Shown here: positions 51,250 to 62,259 of the stretch, piece after piece
How positions within the stretch are numbered: the first letter of the stretch is position 1
Layout: the number at the start of each line of letters is the position of its first letter
Assembly (NCBI GenBank): GCA_918797485.1
Contig: CAKKNE010000002.1
Coordinates: forward strand, 3,438,501 to 3,502,500
DNA: 64,000 nucleotides
Direction of reading: 5' to 3'
Source: Pelagomonas calceolata
Lineage: Eukaryota; Sar; Pelagophyceae; Pelagomonadales; Pelagomonadaceae
Notes under the pieces: generated by a model
Seen by the model: only the letters and a program-made list of their open reading frames with translations
What the model was told of the DNA's origin: nothing
Database searches by the model: none
Program-made: the position numbers and the translations under genes

Positions 51250-52109
51250 TACTGCGCCTAAGGGTGATGATCGGATAAAGGGCCGGACTGCCCGGACCCC
51301 ACCATGGGTTTTCGCTCCATCGCGCCTGTACCTGGGAATTCGTTCGGGGGGACTCGTGGGGCCCTCTTGTGGGCCGCCTGGGCTCAGAGGGCCTTACAGT
51401 GCGGTGGGTTTTGACAGTGTCGGGGCTGATCGCCCCTTCTGCTTCCAAAAAGACCACCCCCCGCGGGGCTGATCGCCCCGTCTAGCCCCGAGTTCCCGGA
51501 TTTAAGCTACGAAAGGGGGAACTTCGGAAAGTTCAAGTCACAGTTACTAGTAGCCCGGCGTGCCAGTGGACTCCGATCTCCACTCAGCCTCTGAGGCTTC
51601 AAGTTCGATTTTTTAAGTTTTCATTTGCCAGTGGTCCAATTTGGGGGTTCGGCCCTGATCTGACAATTTTAGTTACTTGTAAGTTCAAGTTGATTTTCAA
51701 GTTTTATAGTACCATGCAGGGAGAAGGCTCCTAGGAGCTTGTTCCTTTTTTAGGTCTTCCTTAATTTATTTATTTATTTATTTATTTATTTTATTCATTT
51801 GCACTAGGTTGCCATAACCCGAGGGGTTATTAACCCCTTGAGCCGCCGCCCGGGGTTATTAACCCGGCCGGTTTAGTACGGGTTGTTAACCCCAGGAGCT
51901 TGTAGAGGGGTAGGGGAGGGTTTTCCCGTGAGCCGCTGTGAGCGTCCGTTCTGATGTAAAAAAAACGCCGAAACTCATATACTGCGGGGGTGATGACCCT
52001 CCCCTCATCTCGCCACTTAGCTGTCTTCTCGCTGCGCCCCCGGCTTCCCAAGGGCGGAAAACTCCACGTAGTCGGCCAGGAAGCAAGAACAAACGGGCAC
52101 CAATCGCTA
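51250..52109. other. Intergenic interval, repeat-rich
   Basis: Between convergent HIR and NRPS-PKS genes. Carries the GGGGCTGATCGCCCC repeat copy 2 (51403-51500), TGCCAGTG motifs (51561, 51626), and an AGAAGGCTCCTAGGAGCTTG plus TTTATT tract (51720-51800) also present near 23690. No gene seen. Confidence 0.5.
51403..51500 (+). repeat. Dispersed GGGGCTGATCGCCCC repeat, copy 2
   Basis: Partner of 30387-30497, with the same two stem-loops and the same CCGTCTAGCCCCGAGTT end. It lies 154 bp past the HIR stop codon, in the gene's orientation. Confidence 0.85.
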
Positions 52110-55100
52110 CTACTGCAAGGAAAAATGGTCCCTGAGAAGCACGGCAAGCTCGCCAAGGGTGCGGTCGGCGTCAGCGAAGTAAGCTAAAGGCGGGAGCTTT
52201 GGGCCAAGCTGAGTTGTGTCAGCCCGTATTTGCGCAAGATCTAGCGAGTCCAGGCCAAGTGCTTCAAGGGTCTGATCGGGAAGCCAATCCGATACTCTAG
52301 CCTCAAGGAAAAGTCGAACACCGTCAGGGGAGCTTGAGGCGGCAGACATAATTTGTGGAGTGTTACGTGCACGAGCAGGGACCAAATGTGTCGTGGCCGC
52401 TAGGAATCTCCAGGGTGACCAGGACCATTCCTCGACAGAAAAGATGGCGGGGCGGGCTGATCCCCGTCGGTGGGAAGTGAGGACCGCCCCAAGAGCCGCA
52501 AAAGCGACTTCAGTTGGAAGAGGCTGATCACCAGACTTGATGGCTGTGTCCCATGCCTTTGTTCCCTCTTGAGCCATCCCAGCGGCACCACCCCAAAGAC
52601 CCCAGTGAATAGCAGCAACCTGTGGAATCAAGCATTGAGTCAGGTTTCAACAACGCGGTCGTTCTGCACTGACTATAACTGATGGGTGTCGTTCTCCGCG
52701 ATTGTCATTATCATCGTCACCAAAATCAGCAGCAGCGTCAAGGATTGAATTGGCAGCTGCGTAGTTGGTCTGGCCGCCAAAGCCGTATAGGGAAGTTGTG
52801 CTTGAATACGCGACAAGGCTCCGCACAGGCCAGTTCGAATCAGAGCTGAGGCGTCGAAGTGAGATTAAGCCACCAGCCTTGGGTACAATTGGCTTTGAAA
52901 AAGATTCATACATGAGCGAGGGCAGCATGGCATCCTTGAGGGTGCCAGCAAGGTGAAAAATAGTTGAGCAAGGGGGGAGTTTGGCAGCCTCGAGGTCATC
53001 GAGGCAGTGAAGGAGCTTGGCAACACGAATGCGCGGTCTTACATTCCAGCTATCAAAGCGTGATGCTGCGCGTCCGTTTCGGACTACAAGAATCAGTCGA
53101 CTGGCAAAGATCTGTGCCATGTCAACTAGCCAGTCAATAAGGGCGACCCCAAGGCCGCCCGAAGCGCCCGTGATGAGGATATAGCTCGAGGTCCCCAGTA
53201 CGGATTTTGCGTGCGCATAAAGCGAAGCATGGTTCTGCACCACCGACTCATGAGCACGCGCTCGCTGCCCGGTACAAGTCCATTTCATTGAAGTGAGAGT
53301 TCCATCGTCTGGTGTCAGGATTGTATCCGTCTCTCCAGCAGGGGCTGCGATAGCAAGGAAGGAGACAAGTCGGATGCGCGCCTGCTCGTCAAGGGCCCTC
53401 ACGGCAGCCGAGGACACGCGGAGATAAACACGTCGGCAGTCCAGCTCAGGCACCTCAAAGCCCGCGCACTTCGCGGTTCCGGCCACTAGTGCACCGCGCA
53501 TTGACGTACGACTGACTGTGTACACAACGCATTTTTTCGCTCTCTCTGCGAGGGCTTTGAGGACCTGAACAAAGGAAAATGCAGCGGCCTCCTCGCGCAT
53601 CAGCCATTCAGTGTCGCCATCTATTGGCCATGGTTCCAGACAGTCCAGAATTAAGTAGCCAGCATGTGTTGTGGCTGCCAAGACATGTTTTATAGCTTCT
53701 CTGTGGAGCGACCGAAGATTTACTACATGGGCAGTTGGTGGGTCTGCCTTGTAGTCGAGAAGATGAAGCTGATCCCAGCCTACGATGTAAGCTACGGTTG
53801 GTGGCAATGCGAGCGCGCGTCCCATCTTCAAGGCAGTCATAGGTCGCGTGTACTCGAGGAGCGTGACGACTTCGGCAAGGACGGCACCAATAGCGTGGAG
53901 GAGAAACCCATGACCACCGGGCATAACTATGAGCAAAGAGTCAGGGCAAGATGTAGAATCGCACCAGTTTACCGCAACGTCAAGGGAGAAAGACGAGTCG
54001 TGAGCACCACACAATACTAGCAGCGGCTTATCTAGGAGGAAGCCCACAGAATCCAGACGGCACGAGAGACGATATTCAGCTCGCGCGTCTCGTCCAAGAT
54101 CAGCTTTGAGCCGTGGGAGTGCGATGCGTGCAAATGCGTCAGACACCATCATGTCCTGTGGCGCAAATGCGTACATGCGCTTTATCTCGTCCTCGCTGGG
54201 AATTAAAACTGTGGGTCCAGTCCAAGTATGGAGCGGCGCGCGACCGGCAAGAACAACTCGCATCAGTAACGGCCATGACTTTGAATTGATAAGCTCAAGA
54301 CACAGGAGCGCACCCGCACTTAGACCCACAAAAACCCAGGGAAGTCCATCAGAGACGAGTGAATCAACAGAAATGCGTAGCGATGCAAGCTCAGACTCGT
54401 CGGTGGCATCATCTTCGGTAGAAGCCTCGTCGGCACGTGTGCCTCGACCAGCAAGCTCAATAACAATAATATCAAGCCAACGAGGAGCTAATACGCGCCA
54501 TGTGTTAAACGTCGAGCTTGTCCCGCCTGCGTATGCTGCGCAGATAGCACGTGCAGTCCACGGTCCCGAGTTGGAACTCTTTCGCACAAGCGCCGAATGA
54601 TTAGGCAGGCACGCAATCGCTCGTCCTGTTGGCAACTGACACAATTTTGAAGGTTTCGACGTCGATTTCCCCCCCTCCGCACACTGGCCGTCGACGGGCG
54701 CATAGCAGGATGCTTTGGGATTAGTCCAATGTGGAGTGGCAGCAAAGATATAGCCCGGGATGCCGGATATGATTTGCGGAGGCGAGCGCGCGCCGTCAGA
54801 CCCGTGTGTTGCAACACGCATATTATTCCAATGAACGTCAACGCCGTGTACCCACGCTTGAGCAAGACAATTGGTGATGGCATAGGCGCCTCTTGTGCCA
54901 GCGGTTATGCACGCTGCAACTGGAGCGGTAAATTGGCGACCACGCATCTCGACCAAATTCAAAGCAACATCAGCATCTTTCTGGCGTACACAGTCAATGG
55001 CAACAACGAAGGCTGGCTGCCAGCTCAGAAGTTGTTCGAGATTTTTTGTCCAGGTCGAGCCGAGATTGCACGCATGATCCTGCTCCGCGTGGCGACGCCA

Positions 55101-58100
55101 GTAGGCCGGGTCCCTGGCATCAAGCAGACCGAGCCATCCGTCGCCACGAACACCATCTGCGATCGGAGCACGCTGGGGCGCGCGAATAAGCCCGGGCCGA
55201 TCCTGAAAACGGAGGTTGAGCAAAGTTTCAAAAGTGTCATATTCTCCGAGGTGTAGGCCACGCTCTAGAGCAAGGAGGCACGCATCATCGAGTGCTATGG
55301 CGCCATCAAGCGCTAGAGCAACAAGCTGGCCGATGCCTTTGCCGGCAACAGCGGCAAAGTAGGGGCTCAAAGGAAAGGCCGGTGCATCGCCATGCCCAAA
55401 GGCCAGGCAGGATCCGAGCGCGTAAAGAAGGGCAAATGTCGCCGGCTCGGCAACAGCAGGCCGTGCAAGCCTGCGGGGTGCGTGTCAGTCATTAGAATAT
55501 TGGACAGCGATGCGCAATGATGGCGAGGTACTTTCACGATAGATAAAATATGCCCGCATTCATCACAGGAGAGCGCGTCAGGTCGGCAGCAAGGACAGAC
55601 GACTTGCCGTGGGTCGCAAGCGTCGAGCGAAGGCGTGCCGCTTCCGTGTAGCCTAGTGCGTCAAGGAGGGAGTCCGGGGCAAAGGTTCGTCCTTGGGGCG
55701 TGTCGTAGGGCGGAAGACTCCGCAGTGGCCCGTCCAGGATCGATGCACAAGCACGGATCCGGCTTCGAAATGCAGCATGGGTCTCATATAGATCAAAGGC
55801 CACGCCAAAAGGAATACAAGTCAGCGAATCCTGGCCACCTGTGAACCCACCGATGGCCACACAGAGTTCTCCATTTGTTGCTGATACTGGCGAAGCTGGG
55901 GCGACAAGCTCAGCTTTTGCAAAACCTTGCGCCGCTTCTGCAGCTGTCTTCGCAACAACAGCGACACGCCATTCGGGCCAGTGATTACGACCTTCCTGAA
56001 GCGTAAAAGAAACGTCCTCAAGACTGGACTCGGGCGGAAGTTCAGTCAAGAAGTCCCGAAGCTGCGCAACAAGCCCTCGAAGTGATGCCTCAGTCCGCGC
56101 TGACAAAAGGAGAACTTCGGGCGCCCGTGGATTTTCGGCCGCACCAACGCCATCAATTGACTCCGACCGCGCTGCAGTAGCGATTTGGCCACGGTTACAG
56201 CTACGCTGTGCAGGAGCCACGCATAAAGGTCGAGACGGGGCTAATGCGTGGTCAACCTTATCAGCCAAAATGGCAGCAGTCACCTTCGCGCTTGCAGTAA
56301 GCGGCCGACCAACAACAAGTGCTGCAGACGCCGCGGCTTTTGCTGCAGCATCGCGCATAGCAGCATAGGCGATTGCTGCAAGGAGACCATTCTCGCCATC
56401 CGGTGCAGAAGGAACTACATAATGGTCAGATTGATGGTAGTTGCAGTATGTGTCCCTATTATCAGCGCGAGACAAGCCATAGTGGCCAGCAGCGTGCACA
56501 GCCACATGTGGCGCTGCACACAGCACCACATGCGCATTTGTGCCACCAACACCGAACGAGCTGATGCCAAGATGGTCGATATCGTGATCCAGGTCAGAAG
56601 TAACGATTCGGGCGCCTGTTGGTACTCGTATCTTTGGATTTATGGCTTTAAAATGGGCTATAGGCGTAGCAGTATCGTGACCAAGCATCAGGCAGGCTTT
56701 TAGTAGGCCAGTTAAGCCGGCTGCACAGTTTGCGTGGCCAATATTGCCTTTGATGCAGGTAAGGCGTAGAGGCGCGTCGGTAGCCGCCTCGCGCACACCA
56801 AGTGCACGCGTAACTCCGCTGACCTCGATGGCATCACCGAGCTTGGTAGCTGTGGCGTGCAGCTCAACTGCGTCTACGTCGCGACCTGTTAGTCTGGCGC
56901 GGCGGGTAGACTGAGTGATGGCACGTGCCTGGGCAAGTGCTGATGGCGCTGAGTACCCGGCTTTGGCACGGCCATCATTAGTGACCGACGTCGCCACAAG
57001 CTGGCAGAGGATAGGCCGACCTGAATTGCCGTCGTCATCCACTTCGAGGCACAGCACACCGACGCTGTCGCCAAACAGCGTACCACTCGCAGCCACGTCA
57101 AGCGGCCTGACACGCCCATCTGCGCTGTGCACAAGACCGTCGACAAACTTGTAGCCTAGGTTTGGAAATGTGAGGCTCGCTCCACCGACAAGAGCCGCAC
57201 GGCAATCACCGACAAAAATAGCTGTTGTAGCTAAAGCACATGCAACAAGAGACGAAGAGCACGCCGAACCCACAGATACACTCGGGCCTGTCAGGCCAAG
57301 CTGATACGAAACCCGTGTAGGGGCGTAGTCCTTTTCCGAGCCAGTCTCTCCGAGCCAGACGGCACCTGGATTCGCCATATCAAGCAATGGGGCACCACCA
57401 AGGTGATGAATCAAGTAACCATCAATGCCTGTTGACGCAAAAACACCAGCATCATCAAAAATTCCGGTAGCATCAACGAAGTTCGAACGCAGCCGCACAC
57501 CCCGGCCTGCACGCTCTCGCGCGTGCCAGGCAACCTCAAGAAGCTTTCGATGCTGTGGATCCATGATTCGGGCCTCCCGCACGCTAATTCCCCAAAAGAA
57601 AGCATCGAAGCTAATAACAAGCGCTCCACGAATCATTTGAGCTACTGGTACAAAGTTTGAGTCGGCAATTAGGCTTGGTTGCACATCCCTTGATCGTAGA
57701 TCTCCGGCTGTAAACACTGAAAGACTGTCGTAGCTTGATATCATATTGTGCCAGAGGGTGATCAAATCATCCGCACCAGGTAGGATTGCTGCAGCGCCAA
57801 CAACGAAAAGTGATTGCTGCCACGGGCCTACATTTCCTGTTGCGGCTTTCACATTTGCAAAAGGGAACTGGTCGCTGTCCCCTGATCTACGTGTACTGGC
57901 CCTGCCGATCATATCGTGGCGTCTTCTAACCAAGAGACCAGTAAGCTCCACAATACTGGGTGCCTCGAAGAGGTCGACAACGGCAAGATCAACGCCAAGC
58001 GTCGTGTTGATCAACCCGACTGTCTTGGATGCACGAAGACTATGGCCGCCGAGCTCAAAAAAGTTGCTGTTAAGCGGCACAGTGCGCTCAAGCACGGTAT

Positions 58101-60916
58101 TGAACGCATCTGATATAGCACCTGCAGCAACGCGGCCCCAACTGTCGTAGAGGGGGTCCTGAGTGTCCCCTGTAGCAGCATCAAGGGTTGAATGACGAAA
58201 GGCAATCTCTGCTGCAGTATCACGCTTTTCTGCGAGGCGGATCACATTTTCTGTGAGTCGGTCCGCACACGTCGGCGCCGGAAGCCGTGAGTAATCAACT
58301 TTGCCGCTGCCAGGCTTACTTGGAAACGCTTCAAGCAACACGATATGGGATGGAATAGCATATTCTGGAAGCACTTCTTTGAGGTGCTGCGTGATATGTT
58401 GCATACTGAAAGCTAATGTCGCAGTAACATACGCGACAAGGCCCTTGGGCTGCTGTGACTGGTCGATGACCGGACGCACAATGCATGCATGAATGCTCGG
58501 CGCTGCTGCAATGTTACGTTCAACATAGTTGAGCGCAACCTTGAACCCGCGGATTTTAATCGTGGCATCGGCGCGGCCGAGTAGAAGGAGCGAACCGGTT
58601 TCGAGAGCAATTCCCCGGTCCCCCGTGTCATAGCAGCGCACCGCCGCATCTAGTAACCATGGGACTGCCAGAGTTGCCCTCGCGACACCATCATGCGACG
58701 AAGCAAGCATTGGCATAGGATTAGTAAAGAATCTCGTCGCTGTTTTCTCGGGGTCTCCTAGGTAGCCACGCCTGCGAAGGACCCAACAGTAAAGCACGCC
58801 CCCGCGTTTTTCACTAAGGAACTATCTAGCACCAACGCTGGGGATGCTTACGCTACAGACTTGGCAACGACGTGGATAGTGCCAGGGACACCACGCGGGA
58901 CAATGTGGCCAAAGGCCTTGTCCCGAACAAGAAAACACACCCAGGGGAGAGGCCTCCCGACTGGAGCGAAAGCTGAACCAGGTGGGAGTGCACGAAGCCA
59001 CATTTTGGTTCGATTCTTCCTTGCTGGATCAAAAAGCGTAGTGCATGCTACGTCGAGTGATTCCCAGGTGCTATAATAGTTGACGAGCGTAGTCCGGGAC
59101 GTAGCAAACGCAGAAGTGAAGTCAGCGACGAGTGTTGTTGGCACCAGTTCCCCTTCGAGTAGAACATACCTTAGTTGTGAGCCAACAAAGCGGGCAAAAT
59201 CCAACCTCGGTTGATCCAAAAGATTACGGAGCAACGAAGGTGTGACCATGAAGCGGGTAGCTCTGTAGTCGACAAGAAACCTGAGAAGTTGCTTCCCGTC
59301 AACGACAACATCATTTGGCACAACAAGTGTTGATCGGCCGTAGGTGGGCGCACGCAGGGCCTCCCACACGAAAAATACATTACATGCCTCGATGTCCACC
59401 GTTGGATTTGAGTCATATGGGCAGACTGCGTTTCGAGCCCGAATGTTGTGCATAAAGCTGTGATGCTCGACAAGAATAGCCTTGGGCGCTCCGGTTGTTC
59501 CGCTAGACATGCTACAGTATGCGAGTGACCGTGGGTCAACGCGCGAGTCAAGGAGCCTGGAAATGGCTCCTGCATTGAGTGCGGCACGCGCAACGAGAGC
59601 CCACAGCTTTGTCTCCCAGCTCGCGTCGAGTAGCACATGGGCCAGGCCCTCGGGGAGGTGTGCCGACAGTCGCTTTTGTGTCAGTACGCATAGAGTGCCT
59701 GATGCAGTAACCAAGTCTGCAATCAATTTTCGCGTGTAATTCACCTCGAAATAAACCATGGCTGCACGAGCCGCAAAAATGGCCAGATTTGCGATCACAT
59801 ACTCGACTGAAGCCGGAAGGTAAACAGCGCAGACAGTCTCGGATAATAAGTAGAACGGCGACCCGACAAGAGCCGCAGCCAACACACAGACAAGATGGTA
59901 TATTCTTGAGAAACTTGTTGTTGGCTCCCGTGTGCCTGGAGAAATAACCGCTGCCGCGTTTCGCCTCGAGGACGACGCTCCCGAAAGCAAACCAAGCTGC
60001 TCAATAACTAACGCGCTTGCGTCAGCACTCTCTGGTGTCTTCACGAGGCCATCAGACAATGCCAAGACACTCCTCTGCAGGGAGAGAAGGCAGCGCTCCT
60101 AGAATGATAAGTTTCAAACGGCAAGCACGCATGAGTGGAGCTCATGCCAAACCCAGATTGTATCGACACCGCTAGGCGCACGATGGAAGAACTGATCATT
60201 GCACGCATTAATTCCGCATGTGTCTCAATGTGAAAGTGCCCACCCCCACGCACAATTTTGACTTCAAACTCCGAATCGGACCACATACTCCAGGCATCTA
60301 GCTCCGCCTGCGATACACTTCCATCCAACTCGCCCCCAATTGCTGTGATAGGCATAGGCTTTGCTGTCGAACAACACTGATAAGTTTCTAGGAGCCGTAG
60401 GTCCACACGAAGAGGCGGTAGGCCATATTTTACCATAGCCGGGCCGCCAATCTCGCCTACTGCGGCGCTCAACCACCCCCGTCGTGCCAATGCGGTCAGT
60501 AATTGGGCGTCAGGCATTGCCGTCAGCGACAAACTCCATCGACGCATCAGCTGGGGGGGGGGCATCGAAGACGCGAAAACCCGCAGGGGAGTCAACCCAT
60601 CTGCATCGAGACGCAACGCCACCTCAATGGCCACCAGAGCCCCAAACGAATGCCCCAGAAGGAACAAAGGTCGGTCTGCAATCATGCGAATTGCCGCGCA
60701 GCACTCCGTCGCCACAGCCTCCAGACTCTCACAAAATGCGTCACCAAGGCGAGAACCACGCCCAGGGTAAGCAACGCTGTGTACTTCCAGCCATCCTGGC
60801 AATGATTGACCCCAATCAGCGTAGGCATGTGCACCTCCGCCCGTGTGAGGGAAGCAGATCAAGCGCGCGTGCGACTCGCCACGTTGCTGAAAGCATGTTA
60901 GCGCAGGATGCTCCAT
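52110..60916 (-). CDS. Hybrid NRPS-PKS megasynthase: TE-A-PCP-KS-AT(inactive)-TE-KR-ACP
   Basis: Proposed exons 60916-60182, 60074-58852, 58771-55577, 55470-52680 and 52619-52110 total 2,817 codons plus stop, in frame throughout. Domains in order: type II-like thioesterase (LICFPHTGGGAHAYADWG, GHSFGA, GGGHFHIE); adenylation (SSGTTGAPKAILVEH, YSTWES, YDTGDRG, IRGFKV, PGSGKVDYSRLP); PCP (FFELGGHSLRASK); KS with Cys in VGSACSSS, His in HATATKLGD and NIGHANCAAG; AT-like region with GKGIGQ in place of GHSxGE; second thioesterase (AYAGGTSSTF, GLSAGA, GAHDSSF, PGGHGF); KR (ILITGASGGLGVAL, GGQTNYAAANSILD, IHWGLWGG); ACP (LGLDSLDLAQIR). No condensation or terminal release domain. Intron 60075-60181 is the least certain junction. 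Confidence 0.88.
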
Positions 60917-62259
60917 CGGCGCTGCGTAGGGTTCATTCTTGCGGCCAATATTTTCGCCCGCCCACCGCCAGGCACGCCATCACTTTAACGGCATCACTCC
61001 GCGACAGACCAGTTGCTCAGACTGTCGGTCGTATGTACCTACCTACGGTACGGTACCTACGGTACCACGGTACCGTATTCACTAGCCCTATTCTATCCGG
61101 GTATTTAACTAGGATAAATGAGACTAGGATAGTGAAGCTAAGATAAAATTTGGGAGATTTATAAGTGGGAAAAAGGCCGTTGCCACAACGGGCGCCAACC
61201 CCAGGGCCCCCGGACCACTGGCACGCGCCCCCGCGCCAAAACAACCAAGGGAGGGTGGGAGGGCCAAAATTCTTGCTCCTTTGTCCTGCGCTCTCACAAT
61301 CGGAGCGCTATGGGACACGAGCAAGTATAAGAAGGTATCTTGTAGCGAGCCACTAGGTGTGACGATATTGCTACCAAGATACCAATCATACTAGCTCAGG
61401 CTGACAGACCAGAGTCAGCCTTACATCATGGCCCATGATAGGTTCGGGACAGCCCTTGGGTTTCTTATTAAAGCTCCTCCTATAAACAGAGGGCTGTTGA
61501 ACCGTAGGTCGTGTGCACCGTAGGTACCATGGTACCTACGGAACCGACGTACCGTAGGTACCGTAGGTACCGTACCGCAGTAAGTCACGGGGGTGCCACC
61601 TACCGTAGGTACGTTATAAGCTATAAGGTTATGATGTCGGAAGGAGGGGGGAGGCATCACGAGTTGGAGTAGCAAGAGTCTTCGCCGGCCGCATGCCAGT
61701 GATAATAGTCACTGAGTAACTCAAGTTCGGCAGCCTGAGTATAGTAACTCAAGTTCGGCAGCCTGAGTATAGTGTGCAGAGTCGGCCCGCCGGCGGCGGG
61801 CCCGGGGCGGCCGCGGCCACGGCACTCAGGCTGGCATCACTGGCATGAAGGGCCCGGGCTGCGACGACTCGGAGTCTGAGGTATGCCAGCAGTGATTGGT
61901 GCATAATCCCCCGGGAATCCAAGATAGACCGGTGCTGCCAGTGCGTGCTGAAGGCCCCCGGAGCTCCGCGATATGTTTGTTACGTGCGGCAGAGGCGGCG
62001 GCGGCCCGGGCGGCGGCCCCGGGCCGCCGGCGGGGCGGCCGCCGGGGGTCACCGTGTCCGAGGGGACGCCGTCTGTGACGGCCTCCTTTCCACTCACCAT
62101 TCCCTAACTTTGCCTTGGCTTTCACCTAGTGGTGTTCAGGCTATTGAATTTGTCGATGCTACCGTACCTACGGTAGGTAGCGACGCTGGGCTCTTCAATT
62201 ATATCTTGAATACCACAGCACCTGCTACCGTTACCTCCCCAAAACATTTAAAAAGACAC
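60917..62259. other. Divergent intergenic region, NRPS-PKS and IFT139 genes
   Basis: 1.34 kb, no gene seen. Palindromic GTACCGTAGGTAC arrays at 61029-61075, 61501-61620 (24-bp perfect palindrome 61518-61541) and 62158-62183. A 31-bp direct tandem repeat (AACTCAAGTTCGGCAGCCTG and following) at about 61708-61770. Several CACTGGCA motifs. GC-rich islands at 61790-61825 and 61990-62055. Confidence 0.6.
61501..61620. repeat. Palindromic GTACCGTAGGTACC array
   Basis: Several overlapping copies of CCGTAGGTACC. Positions 61518-61541 are a perfect 24-bp palindrome centred on CCATGG. Same family as 37796-37840. Confidence 0.85.

Noticed and set aside
52085-52110. TTTTTCCTTGCAG at the end of the NRPS-PKS frame as a further 3' splice site
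   Set aside because: The ACP domain is complete at this point and two TAG codons follow; other introns here have no polypyrimidine tract, so the match is probably chance.
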